Shown here piece after piece: positions 53,904 to 63,474 of a stretch of DNA of 64,000 bases. The first letter of the stretch is position 1; each line of letters begins with the position of its first letter. The notes beneath the pieces are model-generated. The model made no database searches. It had not been told where the DNA came from and saw only the letters and a program-made list of their open reading frames with translations. The translations under genes and the position numbers were made by a program. Source of the stretch: Persicitalea jodogahamensis (lineage in GTDB: Bacteria > Bacteroidota > Bacteroidia > Cytophagales > Spirosomataceae); contig NZ_BMXF01000007.1 of NCBI RefSeq assembly GCF_014651615.1, positions 1 through 64,000 of the forward strand. The letters run 5' to 3'.

Positions 53904-55874
53904 ATGATTTTAACAGATAATGAAACTAAGGTAGATTTACTCAATAGTGAATCCATTGCCCATACTATCGTAAAGGTCATAAGAGAGCGTCCAGAACACC
54001 CAGTAACTATCGGGGTGCACGGAGATTGGGGGGCTGGCAAGTCTAGTGTCCTTGAGATGATAGAGGTTAGAGTAAAAAAAGAGGATTTAAAAGATAAAGT
54101 TGTCTGCATAAAGTTCAATGGCTGGCGCTTTCAAGGGTTCGAAGATGCGAAGATTGCTCTGATTGAAAATATCGTAACCGAACTCATCGAACAAAGACCA
54201 TTATTGACAAAGGCCAGCGAAGAGGTGATTGACATCTTTCAGCGGATTGACTGGTTGAAGGTGGCAAAAAAGAGTGTAGGGCTAGGAATAACGGCCTTCA
54301 CTGGTATCCCTACCGGAGCTGTAGTGGAAACTTTTTTAACTGGACTTCAGAACCTAGCTGCCAACCCCTTGGAAGGCGTCACAAAAGAAGGTGCCGATGA
54401 TTTATTCAAGCAAGCTAGTTCTCTACTCAAGCCAAAAGATCCAAGTAAAAATGTTCCAAAGGAAATCTCTGAATTTAGAAAATCGTTCGATAAGCTCCTG
54501 AAAGCGGCAGGAGTTGAACAGCTTATCGTCCTGGTGGACGATTTAGATAGATGTTTACCGGATACAGCTATCGAAACCCTGGAAGCTATCAGATTATTCA
54601 TTTTTACCAAAAAAACGGCTTTCGTTATAGCGGCGGATGAGGGGATGATTGAGTATGCAGTTCGGAGACATTTCCCTGATCTGCCCGATACGCTAATGCA
54701 TCAATCATACACAAGGAATTACTTAGAAAAACTCATACAGATACCTTTTAAAATACCGATTTTAGGAGAAACAGAGACTAAAATTTATGTGACACTACTT
54801 TTGGTAGGTTCAGAGATTGGTGAAGGAAAGGATTTTGACAAACTGATTGCTGTAGCCAGGGAACGACTGAAAAAACCCTGGGAGAGTTTACCTCTGGATG
54901 CAGAGACAATTAGAAGTACACTTGGTGAGAAAGCAAAGGGTGTACAGAATACAGTTCTGCTTAGTGATCAGATTGGGCCAATCTTAGCAAATGGGGCAAA
55001 AGGTAATCCTAGAGTCATAAAACGGTTTTTGAATACCTTGCTTCTGAGACAACTTACAGCTGAGGCCAGAGGGTTTGGATCATCAATAAGTTTACCTGCT
55101 CTTGCGAAATTGATGATTGCTGAAAGATTCATCCCTCGTTTATTTGAGCAAATAGCTACTTCCGCAGCAACGGCTTCAAATGGAATATGTGAAGAGTTAA
55201 AATATCTAGAGATAAACGTTGCAGCCAAGGAAGAGGAGACAGAAAGTGATACTCTCAATGGCATTGAGAAGGTAAAGACTTCGAAGGAAAAAACGAAAAC
55301 AAAAAGACAAGAGATTAATAATAAATCAGAGAGTCCTCTATTTTTGGAATGGGCTAATTCCGAAAACATCAAAGATTGGGCTAAAATCAAACCTTCCTTA
55401 GCTGATTTGGATCTGCGACCATATATATTCGTCGCAAAAGACAAGAAAGATTTTTTTGGCACATCTACCTCGTTAGGTCATCTTACTTTCTTGATAGAAA
55501 AACTGTTTGGAAAAAAATTCTCAGTACAAACACTCGAATCTGAAATCAAAGATATTCCTGCTTCCGATGCAATTCGAATTTTTGATGAAATGCGATCTAG
55601 AATAATTGGTAGTACAGATTTCACCAAGGAACCGGATGGAATTCCTGGTTTGATGCTTGTAGTAAAATCACATCCAGATTTACAAGGAAGGCTAATGAAC
55701 TTTTTGGAAAGTTTACCTACAGCTTCGTTAGGGGTTTGGGTGGTTAGGGGCTGGGAGGGAATAATTACTAGTGAATCTGAGAAAAAGCGATTTGATAAAC
55801 TTATCGACAATTGGTCTACCAATGGCAATCCGATTCTAATGGCCGCTGCTGGTAACGTTAAAAAAATAAGGTAG
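53904..55874 (+). CDS. qatA: QatA, KAP-family P-loop ATPase
   Basis: A 656-residue KAP NTPase and the first gene of a Qat anti-phage system. Walker A VHGDWGAGKSSVLEMI is near residue 41 and Walker B LIVLVDDLDRCLPDTAIETL near 210. A short helical and hydrophobic insertion lies between them (GLGITAFTGIPTGAVVE). Qat systems are KAP ATPase + QatB + QueC-like QatC + TatD-like QatD, exactly the order here. The gap to qatB is 6 nt. Confidence 0.88.
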   Translation: MILTDNETKVDLLNSESIAHTIVKVIRERPEHPVTIGVHGDWGAGKSSVLEMIEVRVKKEDLKDKVVCIKFNGWRFQGFEDAKIALIENIVTELIEQRPLLTKASEEVIDIFQRIDWLKVAKKSVGLGITAFTGIPTGAVVETFLTGLQNLAANPLEGVTKEGADDLFKQASSLLKPKDPSKNVPKEISEFRKSFDKLLKAAGVEQLIVLVDDLDRCLPDTAIETLEAIRLFIFTKKTAFVIAADEGMIEYAVRRHFPDLPDTLMHQSYTRNYLEKLIQIPFKIPILGETETKIYVTLLLVGSEIGEGKDFDKLIAVARERLKKPWESLPLDAETIRSTLGEKAKGVQNTVLLSDQIGPILANGAKGNPRVIKRFLNTLLLRQLTAEARGFGSSISLPALAKLMIAERFIPRLFEQIATSAATASNGICEELKYLEINVAAKEEETESDTLNGIEKVKTSKEKTKTKRQEINNKSESPLFLEWANSENIKDWAKIKPSLADLDLRPYIFVAKDKKDFFGTSTSLGHLTFLIEKLFGKKFSVQTLESEIKDIPASDAIRIFDEMRSRIIGSTDFTKEPDGIPGLMLVVKSHPDLQGRLMNFLESLPTASLGVWVVRGWEGIITSESEKKRFDKLIDNWSTNGNPILMAAAGNVKKIR

Positions 55875-55880
55875 ATAACT

Positions 55881-56792
55881 ATGGGAACATCAAATTCATA
55901 TGGAGGGCCGGGTAATAGCACTCCTCTTGTACCATCGTGGCTGAATGACGAATATGACTCAGGGACAGTGCAGGATAGTCCTGAGAATGAATCAGATGAA
56001 TCTGATAGTACTGCTGCAAATGGGGATGATAATACCACTGACACAGACTCTGGATTAGGAGATTCTAAGCCTTCAGCCGAACCTGATGATGCAATTAATA
56101 CCGAAAGATATAGACAGGCAAGGACTAATTTTACAAGATTTGTTAAGTCTGGAGGCTCGGGCAGTGCAGCGTTAGGTCGAGCTGTCTCTAATTACGTTTC
56201 CAAATCCTCTGGCGGGTCTCGAAAGGCTGCGCAGAAAATGGGTGCTTCGAAGAGGACAACTTCTGGGATAGTCAATTTTCTGGGTTCAGTCAGAACGGAA
56301 GGTATCCAAAGCACCTTAGAAAAATATAATTTAGGGCATCTGATTGGAAGGTCGATTGAAGATATATTTCTAGGCCTGAGTGATTATATCTGCCCAGATG
56401 GTGGAAATATTGACGAAGGAATAGCGAGAAGTGCATTCATTGAGACTATAGTGGATTTGGCTGAGCAGGGGATTACCGATTTGAGTTCTTTATCTGATGC
56501 TCAATTTCAGTTGATTGTAGAAATGTATGCGACAAATGCAATTGAAGCTAGGCTATGCAACGATATTGGTACGAAAATAATTATTGCTCCCGAAAATTTA
56601 TCTTCAGTAGAAAATATTCAAGAGCAGTTACACGACTTTATTAGTAGGGGTGTTTCTGATGCTGTTAATAGTTTGCCCATTGAATTTAAGGATCTGACAA
56701 TGAGCGATACTACTAATTTTGTTGAACAGATTTATATTGAGGCATTTAATATATTGAAAATCTTAGGTGAAATCGAAAGCAATTCCAAATGA
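55881..56792 (+). CDS. qatB: QatB
   Basis: A 303-residue protein with the QatB beginning MGTSNSYGGPGNSTPLVPSW, an acidic Ser/Asp linker, then a Gly/Ser-rich segment (FTRFVKSGGSGSAALGRAVS) and a helical C-terminal domain. Function within Qat is not known. It overlaps qatC by 4 nt. The N-terminal signature and synteny make the call safe. Confidence 0.85.
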   Translation: MGTSNSYGGPGNSTPLVPSWLNDEYDSGTVQDSPENESDESDSTAANGDDNTTDTDSGLGDSKPSAEPDDAINTERYRQARTNFTRFVKSGGSGSAALGRAVSNYVSKSSGGSRKAAQKMGASKRTTSGIVNFLGSVRTEGIQSTLEKYNLGHLIGRSIEDIFLGLSDYICPDGGNIDEGIARSAFIETIVDLAEQGITDLSSLSDAQFQLIVEMYATNAIEARLCNDIGTKIIIAPENLSSVENIQEQLHDFISRGVSDAVNSLPIEFKDLTMSDTTNFVEQIYIEAFNILKILGEIESNSK

Positions 56793-58156
56793 ATAAACAT
56801 ATAATTATTGGAAAATTTGGGAATCAGGATGATATTCACGTATCTGAAGGTTCGGGCGAAACCGTTACGTTCTTTCCACTCATCAATGAAAATCAATCTC
56901 TGAATTATGGGATTTCCGATGCTATTCATAATTTATATAAACTGAAACTTTATCCTTCTGAGATTGGCCTAGATCTTCTGATAGTGGCGGCACATGTATA
57001 TGCAGCTGATACCCGTATTTCTAGAGAACTAGAATCGCAAGATACTTGGACAAGAGAGATCCGTTTAATTATACCTGTTAGTAATGTTTCTATTTGGAAC
57101 AATGCTTCATCTTCCTTGATAAGACTATTGAGTTTTTTAACAGGAGATATTTGGGAAATTGATTTCAGGCCTCGGCCTGAAAAGCATTTGATATTTTTGA
57201 ATGAAAAACCAAGTGACTTACCTAGTTCTCCTTTTACCAAGCTTCAACTTTTTTCAGGCGGATTAGATAGCCTAATAGGAGCCATTAATAATCTTGCGGA
57301 TGAACAGGTGCCATTATTGATTAGTCATTCTGGTGACGGGGCAACTAGCCATGCACAAAATACTTGTTTTGATACCTTAAAGTCACATTACTCCTCCAAC
57401 GCCTTTGAACGTCTGAGATTATGGATGAATATTCCTAAAGAAACTTTTGGGGATAGACCTATTGAAGATACTACTCGGGGCAGATCTTTTCTGTTTTTCG
57501 CCATCGGTGTATTTGCGGGTACGGGTTTAGATAATCCCTTTATCCTCAAAACGCCCGAGAATGGCCTCATAGCATTGAACGTGCCGCTTGATCTACTGAG
57601 ACTTGGATCACTGAGTACCCATACTACTCATCCCTTCTATATGGGTTTATGGAATACGATGCTGGCGGAACTTGAAATAAATGGTCAAATTCTAAATCCG
57701 TATCAAGAATGTACAAAAGGAGAAATGGTAGCTCAGTGTAATAATATTGATTTATTGCAAGAAATATTGCCAGAATCACTTTCATGCTCTTCTCCTTCAA
57801 AAGGTAGATGGAAGGGTTTAGGTACTGAACACTGCGGCTACTGCCTCCCCTGCCTGATACGAAGAGCATCCATATCTAGTACTCCATTGATTCAAGATGC
57901 TACAACTTATACATTGGCGAACCTAACATCTCGCAGCCTAGATTCTTCTCAATCTGAAGGTCATCAAGTAAGGTCATTTCAAATTGCTATTAGAAGGATT
58001 AAAAGGAATCCTGAAAAAGCCAGACTATTTATTCATAAATCTGGACCATTATTAATGGACGAACCATTGCTTTCTAATCTAGCGAAAGTTTATCTCAGAG
58101 GAATGTTAGAGGTGGACACCTTTTTGAAAAACGTGGTGACCGAACCAAAGGATTAA
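56789..58156 (+). CDS. qatC: QatC, QueC-like nucleoside-modifying enzyme
   Basis: A 455-residue protein related to 7-cyano-7-deazaguanine synthase. The PP-loop SGGLDSLIGAINNL is near residue 156 and the Cys-rich zinc motif CGYCLPCLIRR near 350. An N-terminal extension of about 130 residues is absent from housekeeping QueC. In Qat it may modify a protein or nucleic acid using QueC-like chemistry. It overlaps qatB by 4 nt and is 2 nt from qatD. Confidence 0.88.
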   Translation: MNKHIIIGKFGNQDDIHVSEGSGETVTFFPLINENQSLNYGISDAIHNLYKLKLYPSEIGLDLLIVAAHVYAADTRISRELESQDTWTREIRLIIPVSNVSIWNNASSSLIRLLSFLTGDIWEIDFRPRPEKHLIFLNEKPSDLPSSPFTKLQLFSGGLDSLIGAINNLADEQVPLLISHSGDGATSHAQNTCFDTLKSHYSSNAFERLRLWMNIPKETFGDRPIEDTTRGRSFLFFAIGVFAGTGLDNPFILKTPENGLIALNVPLDLLRLGSLSTHTTHPFYMGLWNTMLAELEINGQILNPYQECTKGEMVAQCNNIDLLQEILPESLSCSSPSKGRWKGLGTEHCGYCLPCLIRRASISSTPLIQDATTYTLANLTSRSLDSSQSEGHQVRSFQIAIRRIKRNPEKARLFIHKSGPLLMDEPLLSNLAKVYLRGMLEVDTFLKNVVTEPKD

Positions 58157-58158
58157 TT

Positions 58159-58908
58159 ATGTACCCACCTCTTGTTGATTATCACTGCCATCTGGATTTA
58201 TATCCTAATTTTGAAAGTCTTATTTCAGATTGCGAACGAAGCCGTATCCACACATTGACTGTAACAACTACTCCTAAAGCATGGCCTCGAAATATTGAGT
58301 TAACAAAAAATTTAGAGTTTGTCAGGACGGCACTTGGGATGCACCCTCAACTTATTTTACAGATCGAGAACGAGTTACCAATTTGGGAAGAGTATTTATT
58401 TCAGGCAAAATTCATTGGTGAAGTTGGTCTAGACGCTGGACCAAGATTTTACAACTCTTTTGATGTTCAGAAGAGGGTTTTTAATAATATAATCAGTCAA
58501 TGTTCACGAATAGGGAATAAAATATTAACTGTTCATGCTGTCAGGACTGCTTCCAAAATATTAGAAGTATTTGAACAATATAAATTACTAGATAATAATA
58601 AAGTTGTCTTGCATTGGTTTAGTGGAAGTCCCTATGACGCAAAAAAAGCGATTGATATGGGGTGTTACTTTTCAGTTAATTTAACTATGCTATCTACTCC
58701 TAAAGGTGTGGCTTTATTAAATGACATTCCCAAGGATCGTATACTCACAGAGACTGATGGGCCATTCACGCAAAGAAATGGCATTAATCAAGAACCCAAG
58801 GACGCCTTATATTGTGTTGATAGGATAGCATCCATCTGGTCATTTACTCCGAATGAAACCAGAGATATTATCTACCAAAATTTACTTCATCTTGAGACAT
58901 TCAACTGA
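58159..58908 (+). CDS. qatD: QatD, TatD-like metal-dependent nuclease
   Basis: A 249-residue TatD-family DNase with all metal motifs: DYHCHLD at the N-terminus (residues 6-12), GEVGLDAG near 88, HAVRTASK near 128, HWFSGSPYD near 153 and TETDGPF near 198. It is the last gene of the Qat operon. It would supply the nuclease step of the defence response. Confidence 0.88.
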   Translation: MYPPLVDYHCHLDLYPNFESLISDCERSRIHTLTVTTTPKAWPRNIELTKNLEFVRTALGMHPQLILQIENELPIWEEYLFQAKFIGEVGLDAGPRFYNSFDVQKRVFNNIISQCSRIGNKILTVHAVRTASKILEVFEQYKLLDNNKVVLHWFSGSPYDAKKAIDMGCYFSVNLTMLSTPKGVALLNDIPKDRILTETDGPFTQRNGINQEPKDALYCVDRIASIWSFTPNETRDIIYQNLLHLETFN

Positions 58909-59406
58909 AATATTTAGAGCAAGACGAGACTTTTTTTATACTGCTTCTTAGCGGAGACGATTTTAGTGAACATGCCTGTCAAGTAAAAAGATCATAAAAC
59001 TTGACAAATATGGTTTTTCCTGTTAGCTAATCCGTGGCCTGTGGCTCACAGGCTTATTAATTTGGGTTCATAAAGCCATACCTTTCTGAACCTGAACTAA
59101 GGATGGGGTTTCCTATGGAAACTACCCAAAAAACAGGGGCCAATAAGTAGGGCCAATATAAAAGGAAAAGGTTCTTTAATGGATCTGACTTGTTGACCCT
59201 TTTCGTGCCGTATCCAAGGCCTGCCGATCAAAAAGACCTTGGGCCACGCCGACTGCAGAAGACCGCCGCGTTTTGATGGCATAGGCCGCCTGAAAAGTGG
59301 TCCCTCACCTGACGCAGGGATTTAGTCCTGTCATTTCATCAGCCTTCCCCTGCTGGACAGGTACTATTATGTGTAAGGTCATTTCAGAGTAAGTAATAAG
59401 GATAAA

Positions 59407-59628
59407 TTAGTTTGTATAAAATGGGCTAAAACTGATCTTCAAATACTGCCCTACGTTGGCCATGCATCTGTTGACTGAATAGGCGAGCGTTTCATCGTCG
59501 GAATAGTCCTCTGGCCTGAGCCACCCGCCTTTCAGATGTCTCCACATCGTCTCGGCGATGTTCAACTGGGGTGAGTATGTGGGCAGGTAAAACAGATAAA
59601 GTCCCCTTTTCTGCCAGAGGGGGATTCT
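59407..59628 (-). pseudogene. IS630-family transposase C-terminal fragment
   Basis: Residues LYLFYLPTYSPQLNIAETMW..HLK are the last DDE block of an IS630/Tc1-like transposase (Glu of the triad in NIAE). The N-terminal two thirds are missing. The frame reads into the inverted repeat of the element at 59628, so that insertion probably cut the gene. Confidence 0.7.
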
Positions 59629-59835
59629 GGTTGCAACTACCAAAGCGGGCCAGATATCAAATAGCCCGCCTTGATTCAATCAAAAAGGTGAAAATCAGCA
59701 TTAAAATTGCCTTTTTGAACAAAAAACCATACCTTTTCATTTGACAATAGAACAAAGCAGTAGGAACGTTTATACTTGTCTATCAATGTTTTATAATCCT
59801 ATTTGATATCTGGCCCGCTTTGGTAGTTGCAACCA
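59628..59835. mobile_element. 208-bp MITE-like element with 37-bp perfect inverted repeats
   Basis: The arms at 59628-59664 and 59799-59835 are exact complements, starting TGGTTGCAACTACCAAAGCG and enclosing 134 bp without an ORF. The outermost 15 bp (TGGTAGTTGCAACCA) recurs as a direct copy at 59849-59863. A non-autonomous transposon or the ends of a deleted IS. No clear target duplication. Confidence 0.65.
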
Positions 59836-60229
59836 TATCTGTCCGTTCTGGTAGTTGCAACCAATGTTCCATCAAGAGCTAAAAATTAAGATAATCAACG
59901 TGTTACGCATACCGTAAATAAAAGGGTCCTTTACTTTACTGATGGATTAACACGCTGAACACAGCTTATTTTGTTCTATTTCAAGGCAGATAACTTGGTC
60001 AAACAATTAAAGTAAGCTAAGCTGTGTCGAATATTGAGTTTTCTAACTCCCTATTTTCATATTGGCCCCGTTTTGCAGTATAGACCTACGTATAAATATG
60101 GACGAGTTGCAAAATCGTCCGCCCATCACACCTGACCCGGAATCACTTTTTAAAACAAACGCGTCCTGATCGGAGTTGAGTCAGCGGGTCTGTCACCTGA
60201 CAGTATGATCTATTAAACCGAAACGACCC

Positions 60230-61147
60230 ATGACAATGCACTACGTCCGGCGAGGCACTGGCACACCCCTACTCTTAGTTCACGGCATTGGTAGCAGCCA
60301 CCGGTCGTGGGATCTGATCATCGACGGCCTGGCCACCAAACGCGACGTTATCGCGGTAGATTTACCCGGCTTCGGAGCCACACCACCCCTAACGGGCGCG
60401 ACCTCCATTCGTACCCTTGCCGACGCCGTGACCGATTTTCTGGCCAATAATAATCTGACGGGCATCGACGCCGTCGGCAGTTCGATGGGCGCGCGGTTAG
60501 TGATCGAACTAGCCCGGCGGGGCGGGGTGCTGGGTGCCGTCGTGTCGCTCGACCCGGGTGGTTTCTGGCAGGGCTGGGAAATTCCCTTCTTTTACCACTC
60601 CGTGCGGTTATCAGCCCAGCTCGTCGGCACATTACAACCCGCACTGCCTTTTCTGACCGGCAACCCCGTTGGCCGGACCTTGCTGTTCGCTCAGTTTTCG
60701 GCGGCTCCCTGGAAAATCCCCGCTCCGGTAGCACTACAGGAACTGCGAACGTTTGTGCCCACGCCCGCATTCAACGAACTATTGGACAATCTGGCCCATG
60801 GCGAAAAACAGCAGGGTGCCCCGGCGGGCCTCATTCAACAGCCGTTAGTTATTGGCTGGGGACGCCGGGACCTGGTTTGTCTGCCCGGTCAGTCGAAGCT
60901 CGCACTAAGTTTGTTCCCTGATGCGCAACTACACTGGTTCGCCAACTCGGGTCACTTTCCCCAAATCGACGTTCCTGAAGAAGCAATACAACTGATTCTG
61001 GACGTGACCGACGGAACGTATCAGGCTCAACCGGAGCGGACTGAGGCCCCAGTGGAGGTGAAGCACCCAAACAACGTACTGATTGGTGTAGGTGTCGCCG
61101 TTGTGGTGGCGGGCCTGTTTCTGGCACTTCGCAGCGCCAGATGGTAA
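60230..61147 (+). CDS. Alpha/beta hydrolase with C-terminal membrane anchor
   Basis: A 305-residue alpha/beta-fold hydrolase. The oxyanion loop HGIGSSHRSW is near residue 19, the nucleophile elbow VGSSMGARL near 85 and the catalytic His in SGHFPQIDVPEE near 240. A hydrophobic helix at the C-terminus (NVLIGVGVAVVVAGLFLALR) is unusual and suggests a membrane tail. Substrate unknown (ester or similar). GC-rich and host-like in composition. A terminator follows at 61180. Confidence 0.8.
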   Translation: MTMHYVRRGTGTPLLLVHGIGSSHRSWDLIIDGLATKRDVIAVDLPGFGATPPLTGATSIRTLADAVTDFLANNNLTGIDAVGSSMGARLVIELARRGGVLGAVVSLDPGGFWQGWEIPFFYHSVRLSAQLVGTLQPALPFLTGNPVGRTLLFAQFSAAPWKIPAPVALQELRTFVPTPAFNELLDNLAHGEKQQGAPAGLIQQPLVIGWGRRDLVCLPGQSKLALSLFPDAQLHWFANSGHFPQIDVPEEAIQLILDVTDGTYQAQPERTEAPVEVKHPNNVLIGVGVAVVVAGLFLALRSARW

Positions 61148-61447
61148 TCTCGGACGACGAGAGAAAAATCCGAGGCTACAAAAAAGACTGACCCGGCCTT
61201 CTCAGGCGCAAAATCAGTCTTTTTTGTCAACTAGTCCTCGCCAGATCAACCCATTAGGGGGTTCTATGTGCAAACGGGCGGATTTATACGCTAAGCAACA
61301 AGTTATATAGGTTAAATAGTCTGATTATTGGTAATCAGTGCCTTATCAAAAAGGGTATATGAAAACCAGACCCAAAAACGCCTAATCGGTTCAATCAAGA
61401 TTGGTAGTTTAACCTATCAAATAGGAACTCCTTCTTGATAATCTACT
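61148..61447. promoter_or_regulatory. Recombinase upstream region with candidate recombination sites
   Basis: 300 bp without a gene. It holds a terminator (61180-61225), an inverted pair ATAGGTTAAA (61307) and TTTAACCTAT (61408) 91 bp apart, and a small palindrome CTGATTA-TTGG-TAATCAG (61321-61338). Such spaced repeats ahead of a resolvase gene can be res subsites. Confidence 0.4.
61180..61225 (+). terminator. Intrinsic terminator after the hydrolase
   Basis: Stem AAAAAAGACTGA/TCAGTCTTTTTT with a 22-nt loop, ending in T6, 33 nt after the stop. Confidence 0.7.
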
Positions 61448-62059
61448 ATGCCAAATAAATCACTCGACCAATCCAAACGGGTGGCCCTATACGCCAGGGT
61501 GTCCACACTCGACAAAGGGCAGGATCCCGAAACACAATTACAACCCTTGCGGGAGTATGCCAGCAGGCGTGGTTTTCAAATACAGGGTGAGTACGTAGAC
61601 ACCGCGTCGGGCACGACCGAAGGGCGGAGCCAGTACCGGGCCATGCTGGAACTGGCCCGGAAGCGGAAACTGGATGTGGTTCTGGTGTGGCGTTACGATC
61701 GCTTTGCCCGATCCACTCAGGCGTTGGTCAACGCTCTGAAGGAATTCCAGAGCCTGGGTGTGGACTTTATCTCCTACCAGGAGAACATCGACACGACCAC
61801 CCCGACCGGTGAGCTGATCTTCCACGTGATGGCTTCATTGGCTCAATTTGAGAGTTCCCTGATTAGCCAGAGGGTCAAAGCGGGTATGGCCAGGGCCAAG
61901 GCACAGGGGAAACGGATATGCAGACCCAAGCTTAATGAAATTAAGCTGAAGCAAATTCAGGATTTGCACAAAACGGGATTATCAATGAATCAGGTTAGTA
62001 AGAGGTCTGGAGTTGCTTACGGAACAGTGTATAATTACCTGGGTAAGAGAAAGGAATAA
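61448..62059 (+). CDS. Small serine recombinase (resolvase/invertase)
   Basis: A 203-residue serine recombinase: VALYARVSTLDKGQDPETQL (catalytic Ser19), WRYDRFARSTQAL near residue 78, VMASLAQFESSLISQRVKAG near 133. The C-terminal Hin-like HTH is LHKTGLSMNQVSKRSGVAYG and TVYNYL. Length and motifs are complete. It may resolve cointegrates or flip a segment. It differs in sequence from the recombinase at 35670. Confidence 0.87.
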   Translation: MPNKSLDQSKRVALYARVSTLDKGQDPETQLQPLREYASRRGFQIQGEYVDTASGTTEGRSQYRAMLELARKRKLDVVLVWRYDRFARSTQALVNALKEFQSLGVDFISYQENIDTTTPTGELIFHVMASLAQFESSLISQRVKAGMARAKAQGKRICRPKLNEIKLKQIQDLHKTGLSMNQVSKRSGVAYGTVYNYLGKRKE

Positions 62060-62687
62060 TTCCAAACCGTGCGACGGCCGCCGCTATTTTTCACCGTCCG
62101 CGTCGGATGGCCACTGCGACCGTCCGCGGCTGCGGTTCATTTGTAACCAGGACCTCATATGCGACAGTGTACAACTATGCATCAAAACTAAAAACGCAGT
62201 TCCCTAACGCCGTTTTTCGCCCATTTGTAAGAAAAACCTCATTTTGAAGCAGGACCGCTAGGGCTGAGTCAGGTCAATGGGGGCTCAGAATCTTATTTTA
62301 CATTTTATAAACGCTCTCCTATAAAATGTAATTAGGTCCCCCACCACCATGCGTTAGGATTTCGGGGTGGAATTCGTATTTTCGGATGATTCTGTTCCTA
62401 TGCAAACGGACGTATGCAGTTGAACAAAAGCTGATCTCTGCGACTCGTACTGATTAATTTTCTAAATATTCCCGTCAGGAATTGAAGCGTTGGATGGCTA
62501 TCGAGGGTGAGTTCCGGCCATTTTATCCCACAAAATATAATTCCAATTAAAGAATACGTTTATCGTATCAAAATCTCCTTTGATGAATTGCGTATCAACG
62601 GTACTATCAATCTGTTACACCTAATGTCACTGGGGACCATTCCCAAATATCCGATAACAAGTGTGCAATCAATAATGCTTATTAGTT
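62060..62687. other. 628-bp intergenic region
   Basis: No gene supported. A 10-bp direct repeat ACCGTCCGCG (62093 and 62119) lies in a short GC-rich patch behind the recombinase. The remainder is AT-rich and featureless. Confidence 0.45.
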
Positions 62688-63386
62688 GTGATTGACGCTG
62701 ATACCAAACGCCTGTCCCGGTTAATTGCCCTACTGGCTCTGCTTCAGACTAAACGCTTGTTCAAGGCAACCGAACTGGCAGCTCGTTTTGGGGTGAGTGT
62801 GCGAACAATATACCGGGACATAAGGTCGCTGGAGGCGGCAGGTATTCCCCTTATGACTGAGGAAGGAAAAGGCTACCGGTTATTAGACAGCTACCGCCTG
62901 CCGCCCGTCATGTTAAGCGAACAAGAAGCCAACGCAATCATTACGGCCCAACATCTCATCTCAGTAAATAAGGACAGTTCGTTTTTGGATGCCTACGGGC
63001 TGGCTGTTCAAAAAATCAAAGCCGTTTTTGGCCGCACCACCCGTGACAGGGCAAATGTGCTGGATGATCGTTTAAAGGTTTATCCTAAAGCGAAGCCAGT
63101 CACCACGAGCAACCACCTCCCTATCTTACAGCGTGCCCTGACAAACTATCAACTGATCGACAATCGCTACAGGTCGGCTCAGAACGAAGCAACTTCAAGG
63201 CAAGTGGAGCCTTTCGCACTGCTTCTGAGTACAGAAGCCGATTGGCTCCTTGTCGGTTGGTGTCGATTACGGCAAGGCTTCCGTATTTTTCGGCTTGATA
63301 GAATCTCATCCCTTCACGTGCTGAACCTTTACTTCGAGCCTCATTCCATTACGCTAAAGCAATATTTCGACACACTTGGAGAATAA
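62688..63386 (+). CDS. YafY/WYL-type transcriptional regulator
   Basis: A 232-residue regulator. The N-terminal HTH (LFKATELAARFGVSVRTIYR, residues 25-45, with DIRSLEAAGIPL) is followed by a WYL sensor domain (VEPFALLLSTEADWLLVGWC, then FRIFRLDRISSL). The frame opens with GTG at 62688. It probably controls the NmrA-type gene 88 bp downstream in response to a ligand or nucleic acid bound by WYL. Confidence 0.8.
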   Translation: MIDADTKRLSRLIALLALLQTKRLFKATELAARFGVSVRTIYRDIRSLEAAGIPLMTEEGKGYRLLDSYRLPPVMLSEQEANAIITAQHLISVNKDSSFLDAYGLAVQKIKAVFGRTTRDRANVLDDRLKVYPKAKPVTTSNHLPILQRALTNYQLIDNRYRSAQNEATSRQVEPFALLLSTEADWLLVGWCRLRQGFRIFRLDRISSLHVLNLYFEPHSITLKQYFDTLGE

Positions 63387-63474
63387 TTAAAAATACCCCT
63401 GACATACCTCTGTCACAAGAGCAGGCTACGTTTGGCCGTCTAAACAATCATTTATTCCACCAAACGAAAAGAGT

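Larger units (their letters stand above)
58909..60229. other. 1.3-kb intergenic region with transposon debris
   Basis: No intact gene. It contains an IS630 transposase remnant (59407-59628, minus) and a 208-bp element with 37-bp inverted repeats (59628-59835). A further 15-bp copy of the repeat end is at 59849-59863. The rest shows no recognisable feature. Confidence 0.55.

Noticed and set aside
59097-59282. Minus-strand frame near the IS630 remnant
   Set aside because: No match to transposase motifs and no start context; treated as debris.
62507-62695. Short plus-strand frame before the WYL regulator
   Set aside because: Overlaps the regulator start, has no motif and poor composition.
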